In this document: piece by piece, positions 1-5,217 of the stretch
How the letters are laid out: each line of letters opens with the position of its first letter
How positions within the stretch are numbered: position 1 is the stretch's first letter
NCBI GenBank assembly: GCA_002422995.1
Contig: DIUK01000152.1
Location: 270 to 5,855 of the forward strand
Length of the DNA: 5,586 nt
Source: Rhodocyclaceae bacterium UBA6160
GTDB lineage: Bacteria; Pseudomonadota; Gammaproteobacteria; Burkholderiales; Rhodocyclaceae
Reading direction: 5' to 3'
The notes under the pieces: model-generated
Databases searched by the model: none
Seen by the model: the letters and a program-made list of their open reading frames with translations, nothing else
Told to the model about the DNA's origin: nothing
Made by a program: the position numbers and the translations under genes

Positions 1-253
1 ACTCGACATGCCCGCCCTGATAGGATGAGACCGCTATGCCATGCACATCTTCTTGCAAGGCTGCGGTCACGATGTCATCCACGGATCGGTTGTGGCCTAA
101 ATGAATCACCTCCACACCAGTCGCTTGCAGAATGCGCCGCATGATATTGATCGACGCATCATGGCCATCAAATAACGATGTCGCTGTCACAAAGCGGATT
201 TGACGTGAAGGTTTATATGGCGCCTGTGCCAAATGGGAGGCTGTCTGGTTCAT
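1..253 (-). CDS. icmF: Fused isobutyryl-CoA mutase (IcmF), N-terminal cobalamin-binding part, partial
   Basis: Reading the minus strand from the ATG at 253-251 gives 84 residues before the window edge cuts the gene. After a polar leader of about 18 residues comes RFVTATSLFDGHDASINIMRR-type sequence, then VIHLGHNRSVDD and ISSYQGGHVE-like VSSYQGGHVE. This is the B12-binding Rossmann domain as it occurs at the N-terminus of IcmF, in which B12-binding, G-protein chaperone and mutase domains are fused. His31 in DGHDAS is the expected lower axial cobalt ligand. The family interconverts isobutyryl-CoA and n-butyryl-CoA, or related branched acyl-CoAs, in the cytosol, and the fused GTPase domain maintains the cofactor. 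No clear Shine-Dalgarno precedes either in-frame ATG (253 or 262), so the start is uncertain by three codons. The full protein should be over 1000 residues, so a stand-alone small B12 subunit cannot be excluded from this fragment, but the sequence details favour IcmF. Confidence 0.88.
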   Translation of the reverse strand, partial: MNQTASHLAQAPYKPSRQIRFVTATSLFDGHDASINIMRRILQATGVEVIHLGHNRSVDDIVTAALQEDVHGIAVSSYQGGHVE

Positions 254-328
254 GCGGCTCATTCTAAACCAAGCATCTCGCTTACAAACCCGGCTTACCG
301 TGTCAAAATGGCAAGCCGAATTACTTAC

Positions 329-353
329 CGCCGTATCACCAGCGCCGACTTTT
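329..353 (+). repeat. 25-bp near-repeat, copy 1 (ahead of PAS gene)
   Basis: CGCCGTATC, three bases (ACC), then AGCGCCGACTTTT. The second copy at 3487-3511 is identical except for those three central bases (GTG). This copy ends 12 nt before the PAS start codon. Confidence 0.6.
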
Positions 354-365
354 TGGACAATGCTT

Positions 366-779
366 ATGAATTTATATCACGCCATGATTGAACAAACAGC
401 GGATGCGTTTATCCTTGCTGATCTTGATGGCAATATCCAGTTATGGAATGACGGTGCGCAAACTATTTTTGGCTTTTCATCTACAGAAGCCATCGGCCAA
501 TCACTCGACATCATTATCCCTGAGCACCTGCGGGCTGCCCATTGGGTCGGTTACCACAAGGCAATCGCTGCTGAACAAATACTGCTGGGCGACCAAGTAA
601 TGACCACCCGCAGTCTGCGCAAAGACGGTAGCAAAGCATACGTTGATATGCGTTTTAGCCTCATCAAAAATCAGTCCAACCAACTGGTTGGTGTTTTGGC
701 AACTGCACGCGACTGTACCGCCCGCTATTTGGCTGAACGTGCTTTACACGCGCAACTGGCAAAATTGAATTCGGCGTAA
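366..779 (+). CDS. Small single-domain PAS (S-box) sensor protein
   Basis: The 137-residue product is almost entirely one PAS domain (about residues 6-115). It opens with IEQTADAFILADLDGNIQLWN, continues with the FGFSSTEAIGQ helix and IIPEHLRAAHW, and ends with the RKDGSKAYVDMRFSLI strands and VLATARDCTAR. No kinase, GGDEF or HTH output follows, so it must signal through a partner or act as a ligand or redox binding protein in the cytosol. His59 in LRAAH lies, by ungapped comparison from memory, where FixL and DosP carry their haem-ligating histidine, so haem binding is possible but unproven; many non-haem PAS domains have a similar motif. I start at the ATG at 366 because GGA at 355-357 sits 8 nt ahead and the PAS fold begins directly. 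An upstream in-frame ATG at 252 would add 38 non-PAS residues and overlap the icmF start. The hemerythrin gene follows 69 nt downstream on the same strand. Confidence 0.85.
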   Translation: MNLYHAMIEQTADAFILADLDGNIQLWNDGAQTIFGFSSTEAIGQSLDIIIPEHLRAAHWVGYHKAIAAEQILLGDQVMTTRSLRKDGSKAYVDMRFSLIKNQSNQLVGVLATARDCTARYLAERALHAQLAKLNSA

Positions 780-848
780 TTTTTCATTGCAAAATACTTG
801 CCTAAAACCAGATGCGTGCATGCTCCTGGTGAGGATCACTCCAATCCC

Positions 849-1406
849 ATGAACAAAAAATTCCCTGGATTTTCAACGCCTGCTGCCGGACCAGAATCCC
901 CGCTGGAAATGCTCTCAGCCTGTCACGACCGGATTCGCCATCAATGTGCCACCCTGCGGCGCTTGCCTGCGCACATTCAGACACAAGGGACTGACGCACA
1001 AGCACAAACGGCCGCCAAACAAGTCATTCGCTATTTTGAAACCGCTGGCGCTTTGCACCATCAAGACGAAGAAGAGGATTTATTTCCTGCACTGATCGAG
1101 TCCGTCGCCGGATCTGACCCCGTATGCCTGACGGACCTTATCAACACCCTGGCTGCCAATCATCAATCGCTTGATGCAGGCTGGGCAGGCCTGCATGAAA
1201 TCTTGACACGCATCGCCCAAGGCGAGCAAGTGCTGTTACCTGAAAACATTGTAACGGCCTGGGTCAATCAGCATGAACAGCATATTCAACAAGAAGAAAG
1301 CGTCTTACTTCCTATGGCAGCCCGGCTTTTAAGCGATGCAGCACTTGAGCGCATTGGCCGCGCAATGTGCTTGCGGCGCGGCCTCACTTTCCCGCACCCA
1401 CAGTAA
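849..1406 (+). CDS. Hemerythrin-like HHE cation-binding domain protein
   Basis: This 185-residue soluble protein has the spaced histidines and acidic residues of a four-helix hemerythrin bundle. His26 and His31 lie in the first helix, His70-His71 with Glu74-Glu76 and LFP in the second (HHQDEEEDLFP), His105 in NHQSLDAGW in the third, and His142, His145 and Glu149-Glu150 in HEQHIQQEE followed by LLP in the fourth. Such proteins bind a non-haem di-iron centre and act in O2, NO or peroxide binding or in iron storage and sensing. No membrane segment or output domain is present. The ATG at 849 is chosen over a TTG at 798: the extra 17 residues are unlike the family, and GAGGA at 831-835 lies upstream, although its 13-nt spacing is long. 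It is probably co-transcribed with the PAS gene, since no clear terminator or promoter lies between them. Its exact ligand and role cannot be read from sequence. Confidence 0.87.
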   Translation: MNKKFPGFSTPAAGPESPLEMLSACHDRIRHQCATLRRLPAHIQTQGTDAQAQTAAKQVIRYFETAGALHHQDEEEDLFPALIESVAGSDPVCLTDLINTLAANHQSLDAGWAGLHEILTRIAQGEQVLLPENIVTAWVNQHEQHIQQEESVLLPMAARLLSDAALERIGRAMCLRRGLTFPHPQ

Positions 1407-1484
1407 ATAGAAAGTTATAACGCCCAAGCCCGAACAAGCCTGCACACACAGAACTTCTGGTAAGCTCGGTGCCGCTATCAAATC

Positions 1485-1564
1485 GGTTTCTGCTTGGCTC
1501 GCCGTAACGCCTTTTCACCTTGGGTGAATCGGGTCAGACGGCCTGCGTGTAGCCGGCAGAGATC
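1485..1564 (+). other. Nested stem-loop (domain I of possible structured RNA)
   Basis: Hand folding pairs 1485-1499 with 1551-1564: 14 pairs, three of them G-U, with one bulged T at 1495. Inside it GCCGT (1501-1505) pairs with ACGGC (1538-1542), and inside that TTCACC (1514-1519) pairs with GGTGAA (1523-1528) around a 3-nt loop. An 8-nt unpaired strand (1543-1550) and two internal-loop strands remain, giving a ligand-pocket-like layout. The orientation is unproven, because most pairs would also form in a minus-strand transcript. I know of no named RNA family with this shape and sequence. Confidence 0.5.
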
Positions 1565-1592
1565 AGAAGAGATGGAATGTACCGTATCAACG

Positions 1593-1657
1593 CGCTGCCT
1601 TTGTGCAGGTCTGCAGATCTTCGAGGTGCGAAGCTTTACCGCTACGTTCAAGCAGCG
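1593..1657 (+). other. Bulged stem enclosing a small hairpin (domain II)
   Basis: CGCTGC (1593-1598) pairs perfectly with GCAGCG (1652-1657). After a 2-nt bulge, TTG (1601-1603) pairs with CAA (1649-1651). The enclosed part contains CTTCG (1619-1623) pairing with CGAAG (1629-1633) around a 5-nt loop. It abuts the next hairpin without a spacer, so the two could stack coaxially. Confidence 0.4.
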
Positions 1658-1712
1658 ATGCAAGTCATGAATGCGTCGCGCGGTCATTGCTTTTCCACGC
1701 ATTCACTTGCGT
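1658..1712 (+). other. Strong 16-pair imperfect inverted repeat (domain III)
   Basis: Positions 1658-1665 pair with 1705-1712 (one G-U pair). After a 3-nt bulge (CAT, 1666-1668), GAATGCGT (1669-1676) pairs with ACGCATTC (1697-1704). The loop is 20 nt (1677-1696). It is the most stable inverted repeat in the window and lies 64 nt before the start codon of the binding-protein gene. The missing T-run argues against an intrinsic terminator. A short alternative hairpin, TCAC (1703-1706) with GTGA (1711-1714), would compete with its 3' arm. Confidence 0.6.
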
Positions 1713-1765
1713 GACCTGTCGTCATGTCTGCTAGTCCTGATTCATTCTGGCTGCGCTCAATTTTC

Positions 1766-1771
1766 AAGGAG
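1766..1771 (+). promoter_or_regulatory. Strong Shine-Dalgarno of the transporter operon
   Basis: AAGGAG lies 5 nt before the ATG at 1777 and fixes that start. It is by far the best ribosome binding site in the window, in contrast to the permease genes, which have none visible. Confidence 0.85.
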
Positions 1772-1776
1772 CCACC

Positions 1777-2661
1777 ATGCGATTTCCAGTGACAAAAAAC
1801 AGGCAACACATTTACTATGCTCTATCGGTTATTTGCTTGATCTTCTCCTTCTGGGCTGGGCAAAATGCGCAAGCAGAAAGTGTCTTGCGGGTATCCGCCA
1901 TCCCGGATGAGTCACCCACAGAACTTCAGCGCAAGTTCAAACCGCTGGGTGAGTACCTGGAAAATAAAATCGGCATGAAGGTTTTATTTACCCCTGTAAC
2001 TGATTACGCAGCCGCTGTTGAGGGACTCACCCACAACCAACTTGATCTGGTCTGGTTTGGCGGATTTACTTTCATACAGGCGAAAATACGTAGCAATAAC
2101 CGAGTTATCCCGCTTGTTCAGCGAGCCGAAGATGAACAATTCAAGTCCGTTTTCATCACCACCCGCAGAGACATTACAAGATTACAAGACCTGAAAGGCA
2201 AAACCTTTACGTTCGGCTCAGAGTCTTCGACTTCTGGCCATCTCATGCCTCGTTCATTTTTGCTCGCGGCTCACATCAATCCTGACAACGACATGAAACG
2301 CATCGCGTTTTCTGGTGCTCATGATGCAACCGTTGCGGCAGTGGCAGGCGGCAAAGTGGATGCCGGCGTATTAAATAATTCCGTCTGGGAAAAGCTCATA
2401 GCCCAAGGCAAGGTAGACATCGCTGCTGTGCACGTCTTTTACACCACGCCCGGTTTTTACGACTACAACTGGACTGTACGCGCGGATATGTCCAAACCCT
2501 TGCGCGAAAAAATTACCAATGCTTTTCTAGCGCTTGACCCACGCAACCCGCAAGACAAAATCATTCTTGACTTGCAACGAGCAACACGTTTTATTCCAAC
2601 AAAAGCAGAAAACTACACCGCAATAGAAGCTGCTGCACGTAACGCCGGGTTGTTAAAGTAA
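1777..2661 (+). CDS. PhnD-family periplasmic binding protein, putative selenate (or phosphonate-type oxyanion) importer
   Basis: The product has 294 residues. A signal peptide has basic residues at 2-9, a hydrophobic core at about 13-28 and likely cleavage after AQA at residue 33; the mature protein begins ESVLRVSAIPDESPTELQRKF. The body is a two-lobed type II binding protein of the PhnD/SsuA/TauA class with DYAAAVEGL (76-84), LDLVWFGGFTFIQA (89-102) and the oxyanion loop GSESSTSGHLMP (147-158). The C-terminal FIPTKAENYTAIEAAARNAGLL-type ending and the AFSGAHDATVAAV segment match what I remember of the putative selenate-binding subgroup rather than E. coli PhnD. It would bind its anion in the periplasm and deliver it to the permeases. 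Substrate is inferred only: selenate, phosphonate and phosphite all remain possible. It is the first gene of the operon, has a strong Shine-Dalgarno, and the ATPase gene starts 2 nt after its stop. Confidence 0.88.
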   Translation: MRFPVTKNRQHIYYALSVICLIFSFWAGQNAQAESVLRVSAIPDESPTELQRKFKPLGEYLENKIGMKVLFTPVTDYAAAVEGLTHNQLDLVWFGGFTFIQAKIRSNNRVIPLVQRAEDEQFKSVFITTRRDITRLQDLKGKTFTFGSESSTSGHLMPRSFLLAAHINPDNDMKRIAFSGAHDATVAAVAGGKVDAGVLNNSVWEKLIAQGKVDIAAVHVFYTTPGFYDYNWTVRADMSKPLREKITNAFLALDPRNPQDKIILDLQRATRFIPTKAENYTAIEAAARNAGLLK

Positions 2662-2663
2662 GC

Positions 2664-3479
2664 ATGTCGCTGGTATTAACTCGTATCAACGTCCACCATC
2701 ATGCCGCCCCTGGCTCTAACGCCTTGCTTGATATTAATTTGTCTATCGCGTCTGGTGAACAGGTTGCGCTGATCGGGCCATCAGGCGCAGGTAAAACAAC
2801 CTTATTGCACACTTTGGCTTGTGCGCACAAGCCAGAACCTGGTGGCGAATTCTCCATCGCTGGCGTACATCCCTGGCGCTTGTCACCGGCTAAACGCCAC
2901 GCGCTGCGCACGAGATGGTTTCTGGCTCCGCAGACACCGCCCCTGCCACCGCGACAGCGTGTCGTCACCGCAGTACTGGCGGGACGGCTACCCCAATGGC
3001 CGCTCTGGAAAGCCATCGTCTCGTTAATTCACCCCAGAGAAGCAGCTAAAGCACATGCAGCCCTCATGCGCTTTAGCCTGCAGGAAAAGCTGTATGAACG
3101 GGTAGATCGTTTGTCTGGAGGCGAGCGCCAGCGTTGTGGTTTAGCCCGCTTATTGATGTCAGCAGCCAACGTTTTTTTAGTGGATGAACCGCTCTCCGCA
3201 CTTGACCCGCGGTTATCGCGTCAAACCCTCGCGGTGTTGCAAGACGAAGCCACTCGCCGCAAGGCCACGTTAATTTGCAGCCTGCACCAAGTCGATCTTG
3301 CACTGGAAAATTTTCCGCGCATCGTGGGCTTGCGTCATGGGCGAATTGTTTTTGATTTGCCGCGCGCACAAGTCACCGACACGATGATCGCAGCGCTGTA
3401 CCAAAATGCAAACGCCACAAAACATACCGCAGTGCCGGACTTGATTCACACTGCTCGAGCAAACAGCTCGCCTTGCTAA
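2664..3479 (+). CDS. PhnC-type ABC transporter ATP-binding protein
   Basis: This 271-residue ATPase has every catalytic motif: Walker A GPSGAGKTT (38-46), Q-loop glutamine at 90, signature LSGGERQR (150-157), Walker B VFLVDEP (170-176) with catalytic Glu175, D-loop SALD (178-181) and switch His208. The stretch after the Q-loop, PPLPPRQRVVTAVLAGRLPQW, is a PhnC-like feature; the usual QQFNL-type Q-loop is replaced by APQTPPLPP, which I associate with the same subgroup as the preceding binding protein. A dimer would drive the two permeases from the cytoplasmic face of the inner membrane. The ATG at 2664 follows the binding-protein stop by 2 nt with no strong Shine-Dalgarno, so translation is probably coupled. 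The last 25 or so residues lie beyond the conserved core and carry no motif I recognise. Confidence 0.92.
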   Translation: MSLVLTRINVHHHAAPGSNALLDINLSIASGEQVALIGPSGAGKTTLLHTLACAHKPEPGGEFSIAGVHPWRLSPAKRHALRTRWFLAPQTPPLPPRQRVVTAVLAGRLPQWPLWKAIVSLIHPREAAKAHAALMRFSLQEKLYERVDRLSGGERQRCGLARLLMSAANVFLVDEPLSALDPRLSRQTLAVLQDEATRRKATLICSLHQVDLALENFPRIVGLRHGRIVFDLPRAQVTDTMIAALYQNANATKHTAVPDLIHTARANSSPC

Positions 3480-3486
3480 TACCATT

Positions 3487-3511
3487 CGCCGTATCGTGAG
3501 CGCCGACTTTT
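3487..3511 (+). repeat. 25-bp near-repeat, copy 2 (over the first permease start)
   Basis: It matches 329-353 at 22 of 25 positions. The three differing bases are the GTG start codon of the first permease gene itself. The reading frames of the two copies differ, so the likeness is at DNA rather than protein level. Confidence 0.6.
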
Positions 3512-4326
3512 CATGCCCGCCAGACCCTGCATGGCGTAGTCGCGTCACCGCACTGCTCATCGCGCTTATCGTTTTATGGCCACTGCTAGTTGCCAGCGAA
3601 TTCAAACCATGGCAATTATTTGACAAGCAAAGTCTCGACGCTACCGGACATTTTTTGCGTGGATTCTTCCCCCCGGCGCATTCCAAAGAGTTTTTATTAC
3701 TCTTGCTGGAAGCCACGTGGCAGACCATCGCCATAGCAACTGCAGGACTTACCCTGGCACTGCTGGCAGCCATACCATTCACCCTGCTGGCAACAGAAAC
3801 ACTATCAATCTCCCGATTGGAATCCGGGCACATGCGATTTATCAGCCTGCTCATCAGGCAAACAGCCCGCTGGATTTTAGTGCTGCTACGCAGCGTGCCT
3901 GAGCTTGTATGGGCCTTGCTATTGGTTCGTATTTTTGGCCTGGGGCCGACTGCAGGCGTATTGGCCATTGCCCTAACCTACAGCGGCATGCTGGGCAAAG
4001 TGTATGCAGAAATTCTGGAATCATCTGACGCACGCACAACCCAAGTGTTACTCAGAAATGGCAGCGGAAGGCTTGCCGCATTGTGCTATGGCGTCCTGCC
4101 AGCCACAGCCGCCGAGCTCGTTTCCTACACGGCCTTTCGCTGGGAATGCGCCATTCGCGGCTCGGTTGTCATGGGCTTTGTTGGCGCCGGCGGTATCGGG
4201 CAACGCATGGATGAATCAATGAAAATGCTGGCGGGCGATGAAGTTTTTACCATGTTGCTGGTTTTCCTCTTGCTAGTCGCCTGCGCTGATTTTGTGAGCT
4301 CTTTTTTACGCAAACGCTTAGTCTGA
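3496..4326 (+). CDS. PhnE-type ABC transporter permease, first subunit
   Basis: The 276-residue membrane protein has about six hydrophobic segments: near 17-34, 66-99 (long, possibly one long or two short helices), 127-150, 156-172, around the FRWECAIRGSVVMGFVGAGGIG region (GAGGIG at 230-235), and 252-270. The cytoplasmic coupling loop sits before GAGGIG, with GSGRLAALCYGVLPA corresponding to the EAA motif that contacts the ATPase. LLRSVPELVWALLL and FLRGFFPPA are typical of PhnE permeases. It should pair with the next gene's product to form the channel. The start is GTG at 3496, 16 nt after the ATPase stop; no Shine-Dalgarno is visible and there is no nearby in-frame ATG. An upstream in-frame stop at 3442 limits any extension to about 17 residues. 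The start codon lies inside a 25-bp near-repeat of sequence at 329-353. Confidence 0.88.
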   Translation: MSADFSCPPDPAWRSRVTALLIALIVLWPLLVASEFKPWQLFDKQSLDATGHFLRGFFPPAHSKEFLLLLLEATWQTIAIATAGLTLALLAAIPFTLLATETLSISRLESGHMRFISLLIRQTARWILVLLRSVPELVWALLLVRIFGLGPTAGVLAIALTYSGMLGKVYAEILESSDARTTQVLLRNGSGRLAALCYGVLPATAAELVSYTAFRWECAIRGSVVMGFVGAGGIGQRMDESMKMLAGDEVFTMLLVFLLLVACADFVSSFLRKRLV

Positions 4327-4327
4327 C

Positions 4328-5122
4328 ATGCCACCCACCTACGCACAGCATCAACCCGTCATCCAGCCTGCCATTCTGGCATTTCTGCTGAGCTTGCTGG
4401 GGTTTATATTCGCGAGCTTTTATTCCCTCGACTTGCAATGGAGAGCTCTTTTTTCTGGCACAGCCATTCACACCAGTGCAGACTTTTTCCATGGCTTCCT
4501 GCCGCCTGCATTAACCCATGCTTTCTTGCTGAAAGTTGGCCAAGCCACGTTAGAAACCTTAGCCATGTCTGCTGTAGGCACTGGCATCGCATGTTTTTTT
4601 GGCAGTGCCTTAGCTTTGCCTGCCAGTGGAAGATTAGGTACCTGGGCGCGCAGGGCAACACGGTTACTCCTCAACCTGCTGCGCTCAATCCCTGAGCTCG
4701 TCTGGGCGCTTATTCTGCTGATCGCTGTGGGTCTCGGGCCTTTCGCCGGCACTTTGGCGCTTGCTGTACACACCACCGGTGTGCTCGGGCGGTTAATGGC
4801 CGATGCGCTGGAAAATTTACCCACCGAGATGGAAGCCTCTTTGCAAGTCAATGACGCATCACCAGCCGCTGCTTTTTGCTATGCCGCATTGCCGCAAGTG
4901 CTGCCGCAGTGGATGTCTTACACCTTGTATCGCTGGGAAAACAATATTCGCGCAGCCGCAGTTTTAGGCATTGTCGGTGCCGGTGGATTAGGCCAGATGC
5001 TCAAATTTCATCTTGCCTTGTTTCAAATGCAAGAAGCAGCCACTGTGATTATCGCCACCTTGCTGCTCATCGCCCTGGTTGACAGTGCAAGCTTCAAATT
5101 ACGTCACCAGTTCTCGGCGTGA
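4328..5122 (+). CDS. PhnE-type ABC transporter permease, second subunit
   Basis: The 264-residue membrane protein is a paralogue of the preceding permease. They share FFHGFLPPA versus FLRGFFPPA, LLRSIPELVWALIL versus LLRSVPELVWALLL, GLGPFAGTLALA versus GLGPTAGVLAIA, YRWENNIRAAAVLGIVGAGGLGQ versus FRWECAIRGSVVMGFVGAGGIGQ, and the EAA-like loop NDASPAAAFCYAALPQ. It has about six hydrophobic segments, the first near residues 12-32 and the last near 240-255, and GAGGLG at 217-222. The ATG at 4328 is 1 nt after the first permease's stop with no Shine-Dalgarno, pointing to tight translational coupling and equal amounts of both subunits. In some relatives, as I recall, the two halves are one double-length protein; here they are separate and both look intact. 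It is the last gene of the operon. Confidence 0.9.
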   Translation: MPPTYAQHQPVIQPAILAFLLSLLGFIFASFYSLDLQWRALFSGTAIHTSADFFHGFLPPALTHAFLLKVGQATLETLAMSAVGTGIACFFGSALALPASGRLGTWARRATRLLLNLLRSIPELVWALILLIAVGLGPFAGTLALAVHTTGVLGRLMADALENLPTEMEASLQVNDASPAAAFCYAALPQVLPQWMSYTLYRWENNIRAAAVLGIVGAGGLGQMLKFHLALFQMQEAATVIIATLLLIALVDSASFKLRHQFSA

Positions 5123-5149
5123 CAACACTTTTTCGCGGCGCAATTCCTC

Positions 5150-5213
5150 CCGGTTAACGCCTTGGTGCAGCCTATCCTTGCCGCATTAAAACCCGGGGCG
5201 AAAAATCAACCGG
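5150..5213. terminator. Possible bidirectional terminator between convergent operon and glmS (weak)
   Basis: In the 95-nt convergent gap CCGGTT (5150-5155) is complementary to AACCGG (5208-5213), and inside it CGCC (5158-5161) to GGCG (5197-5200). The loop is large and no clean T-run follows on either strand, so this is not a textbook intrinsic terminator. The position alone makes some termination function plausible. Confidence 0.25.
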
Positions 5214-5217
5214 CTTA

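Larger units (their letters stand above)
1407..1776. other. 370-nt gene-free region with extensive potential RNA secondary structure
   Basis: No convincing protein gene lies here. The open frames on either strand lack a ribosome binding site, family motifs or a sensible start. The stretch is dense in inverted repeats: a nested stem-loop at 1485-1564, a bulged stem at 1593-1657 enclosing a perfect 5-bp hairpin (1619-1633), and a 16-pair hairpin at 1658-1712. I see no T-run behind the last stem, so it is not an obvious intrinsic terminator. No strong sigma-70 promoter stands out; TATAAC at 1416-1421 lacks a matching -35. I do not recognise a known riboswitch class: cobalamin, TPP, SAM and ykkC consensus cores are absent. 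It may be a 5' leader of the transporter operon, an independent small RNA on either strand, or a DNA-level repeat element. Confidence 0.6.

Noticed and set aside
301..306. Perfect TTGACA (minus strand) as -35 of an icmF promoter
   Set aside because: No acceptable -10 lies 16-18 nt downstream (the 17-nt position reads AAGCGA).
252..365. N-terminal extension of the PAS gene from the ATG at 252
   Set aside because: It has no Shine-Dalgarno, overlaps the icmF start codon, adds residues unlike the PAS family, and a properly spaced GGA supports the start at 366.
798..848. TTG start for the hemerythrin gene
   Set aside because: The added 17 residues have no family counterpart, and the upstream sequence lacks a ribosome binding site. 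The ATG at 849 has GAGGA ahead of it.
1478..1702. Minus-strand open frame of 74 residues inside the gene-free region
   Set aside because: No ribosome binding site and no recognisable domain. The sequence is arginine-rich and basic like a chance frame, and it lies across the strong inverted repeats, which explain the constraint better.
1407..1776. Cobalamin or other known riboswitch, tRNA-Sec, tmRNA, SRP or RNase P RNA in the gap
   Set aside because: The diagnostic conserved cores, the tRNA T-loop and anticodon arms, and the tmRNA, SRP or RNase P signature strings could not be found on either strand by reading.
1572..1910. Plus-strand frame with several cysteines interrupted by one TGA (1668-1670), continuing past it, with a hairpin and GGTC in its loop: a possible selenocysteine codon with SECIS
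   Set aside because: The GGTC begins only 11 nt after the TGA, shorter than the bacterial SECIS spacing I know. The TGA falls partly in the bulge of the stem, and the continuation is only an out-of-frame reading of the binding-protein signal peptide with no selenoprotein motif.
3270..3968. Long minus-strand open frame (232 residues) opposite the ATPase end and first permease
   Set aside because: The plus-strand genes carry full family motifs through this stretch. The antisense frame is serine/arginine-rich, with no domain or ribosome binding site, so it is a shadow of the coding strand.
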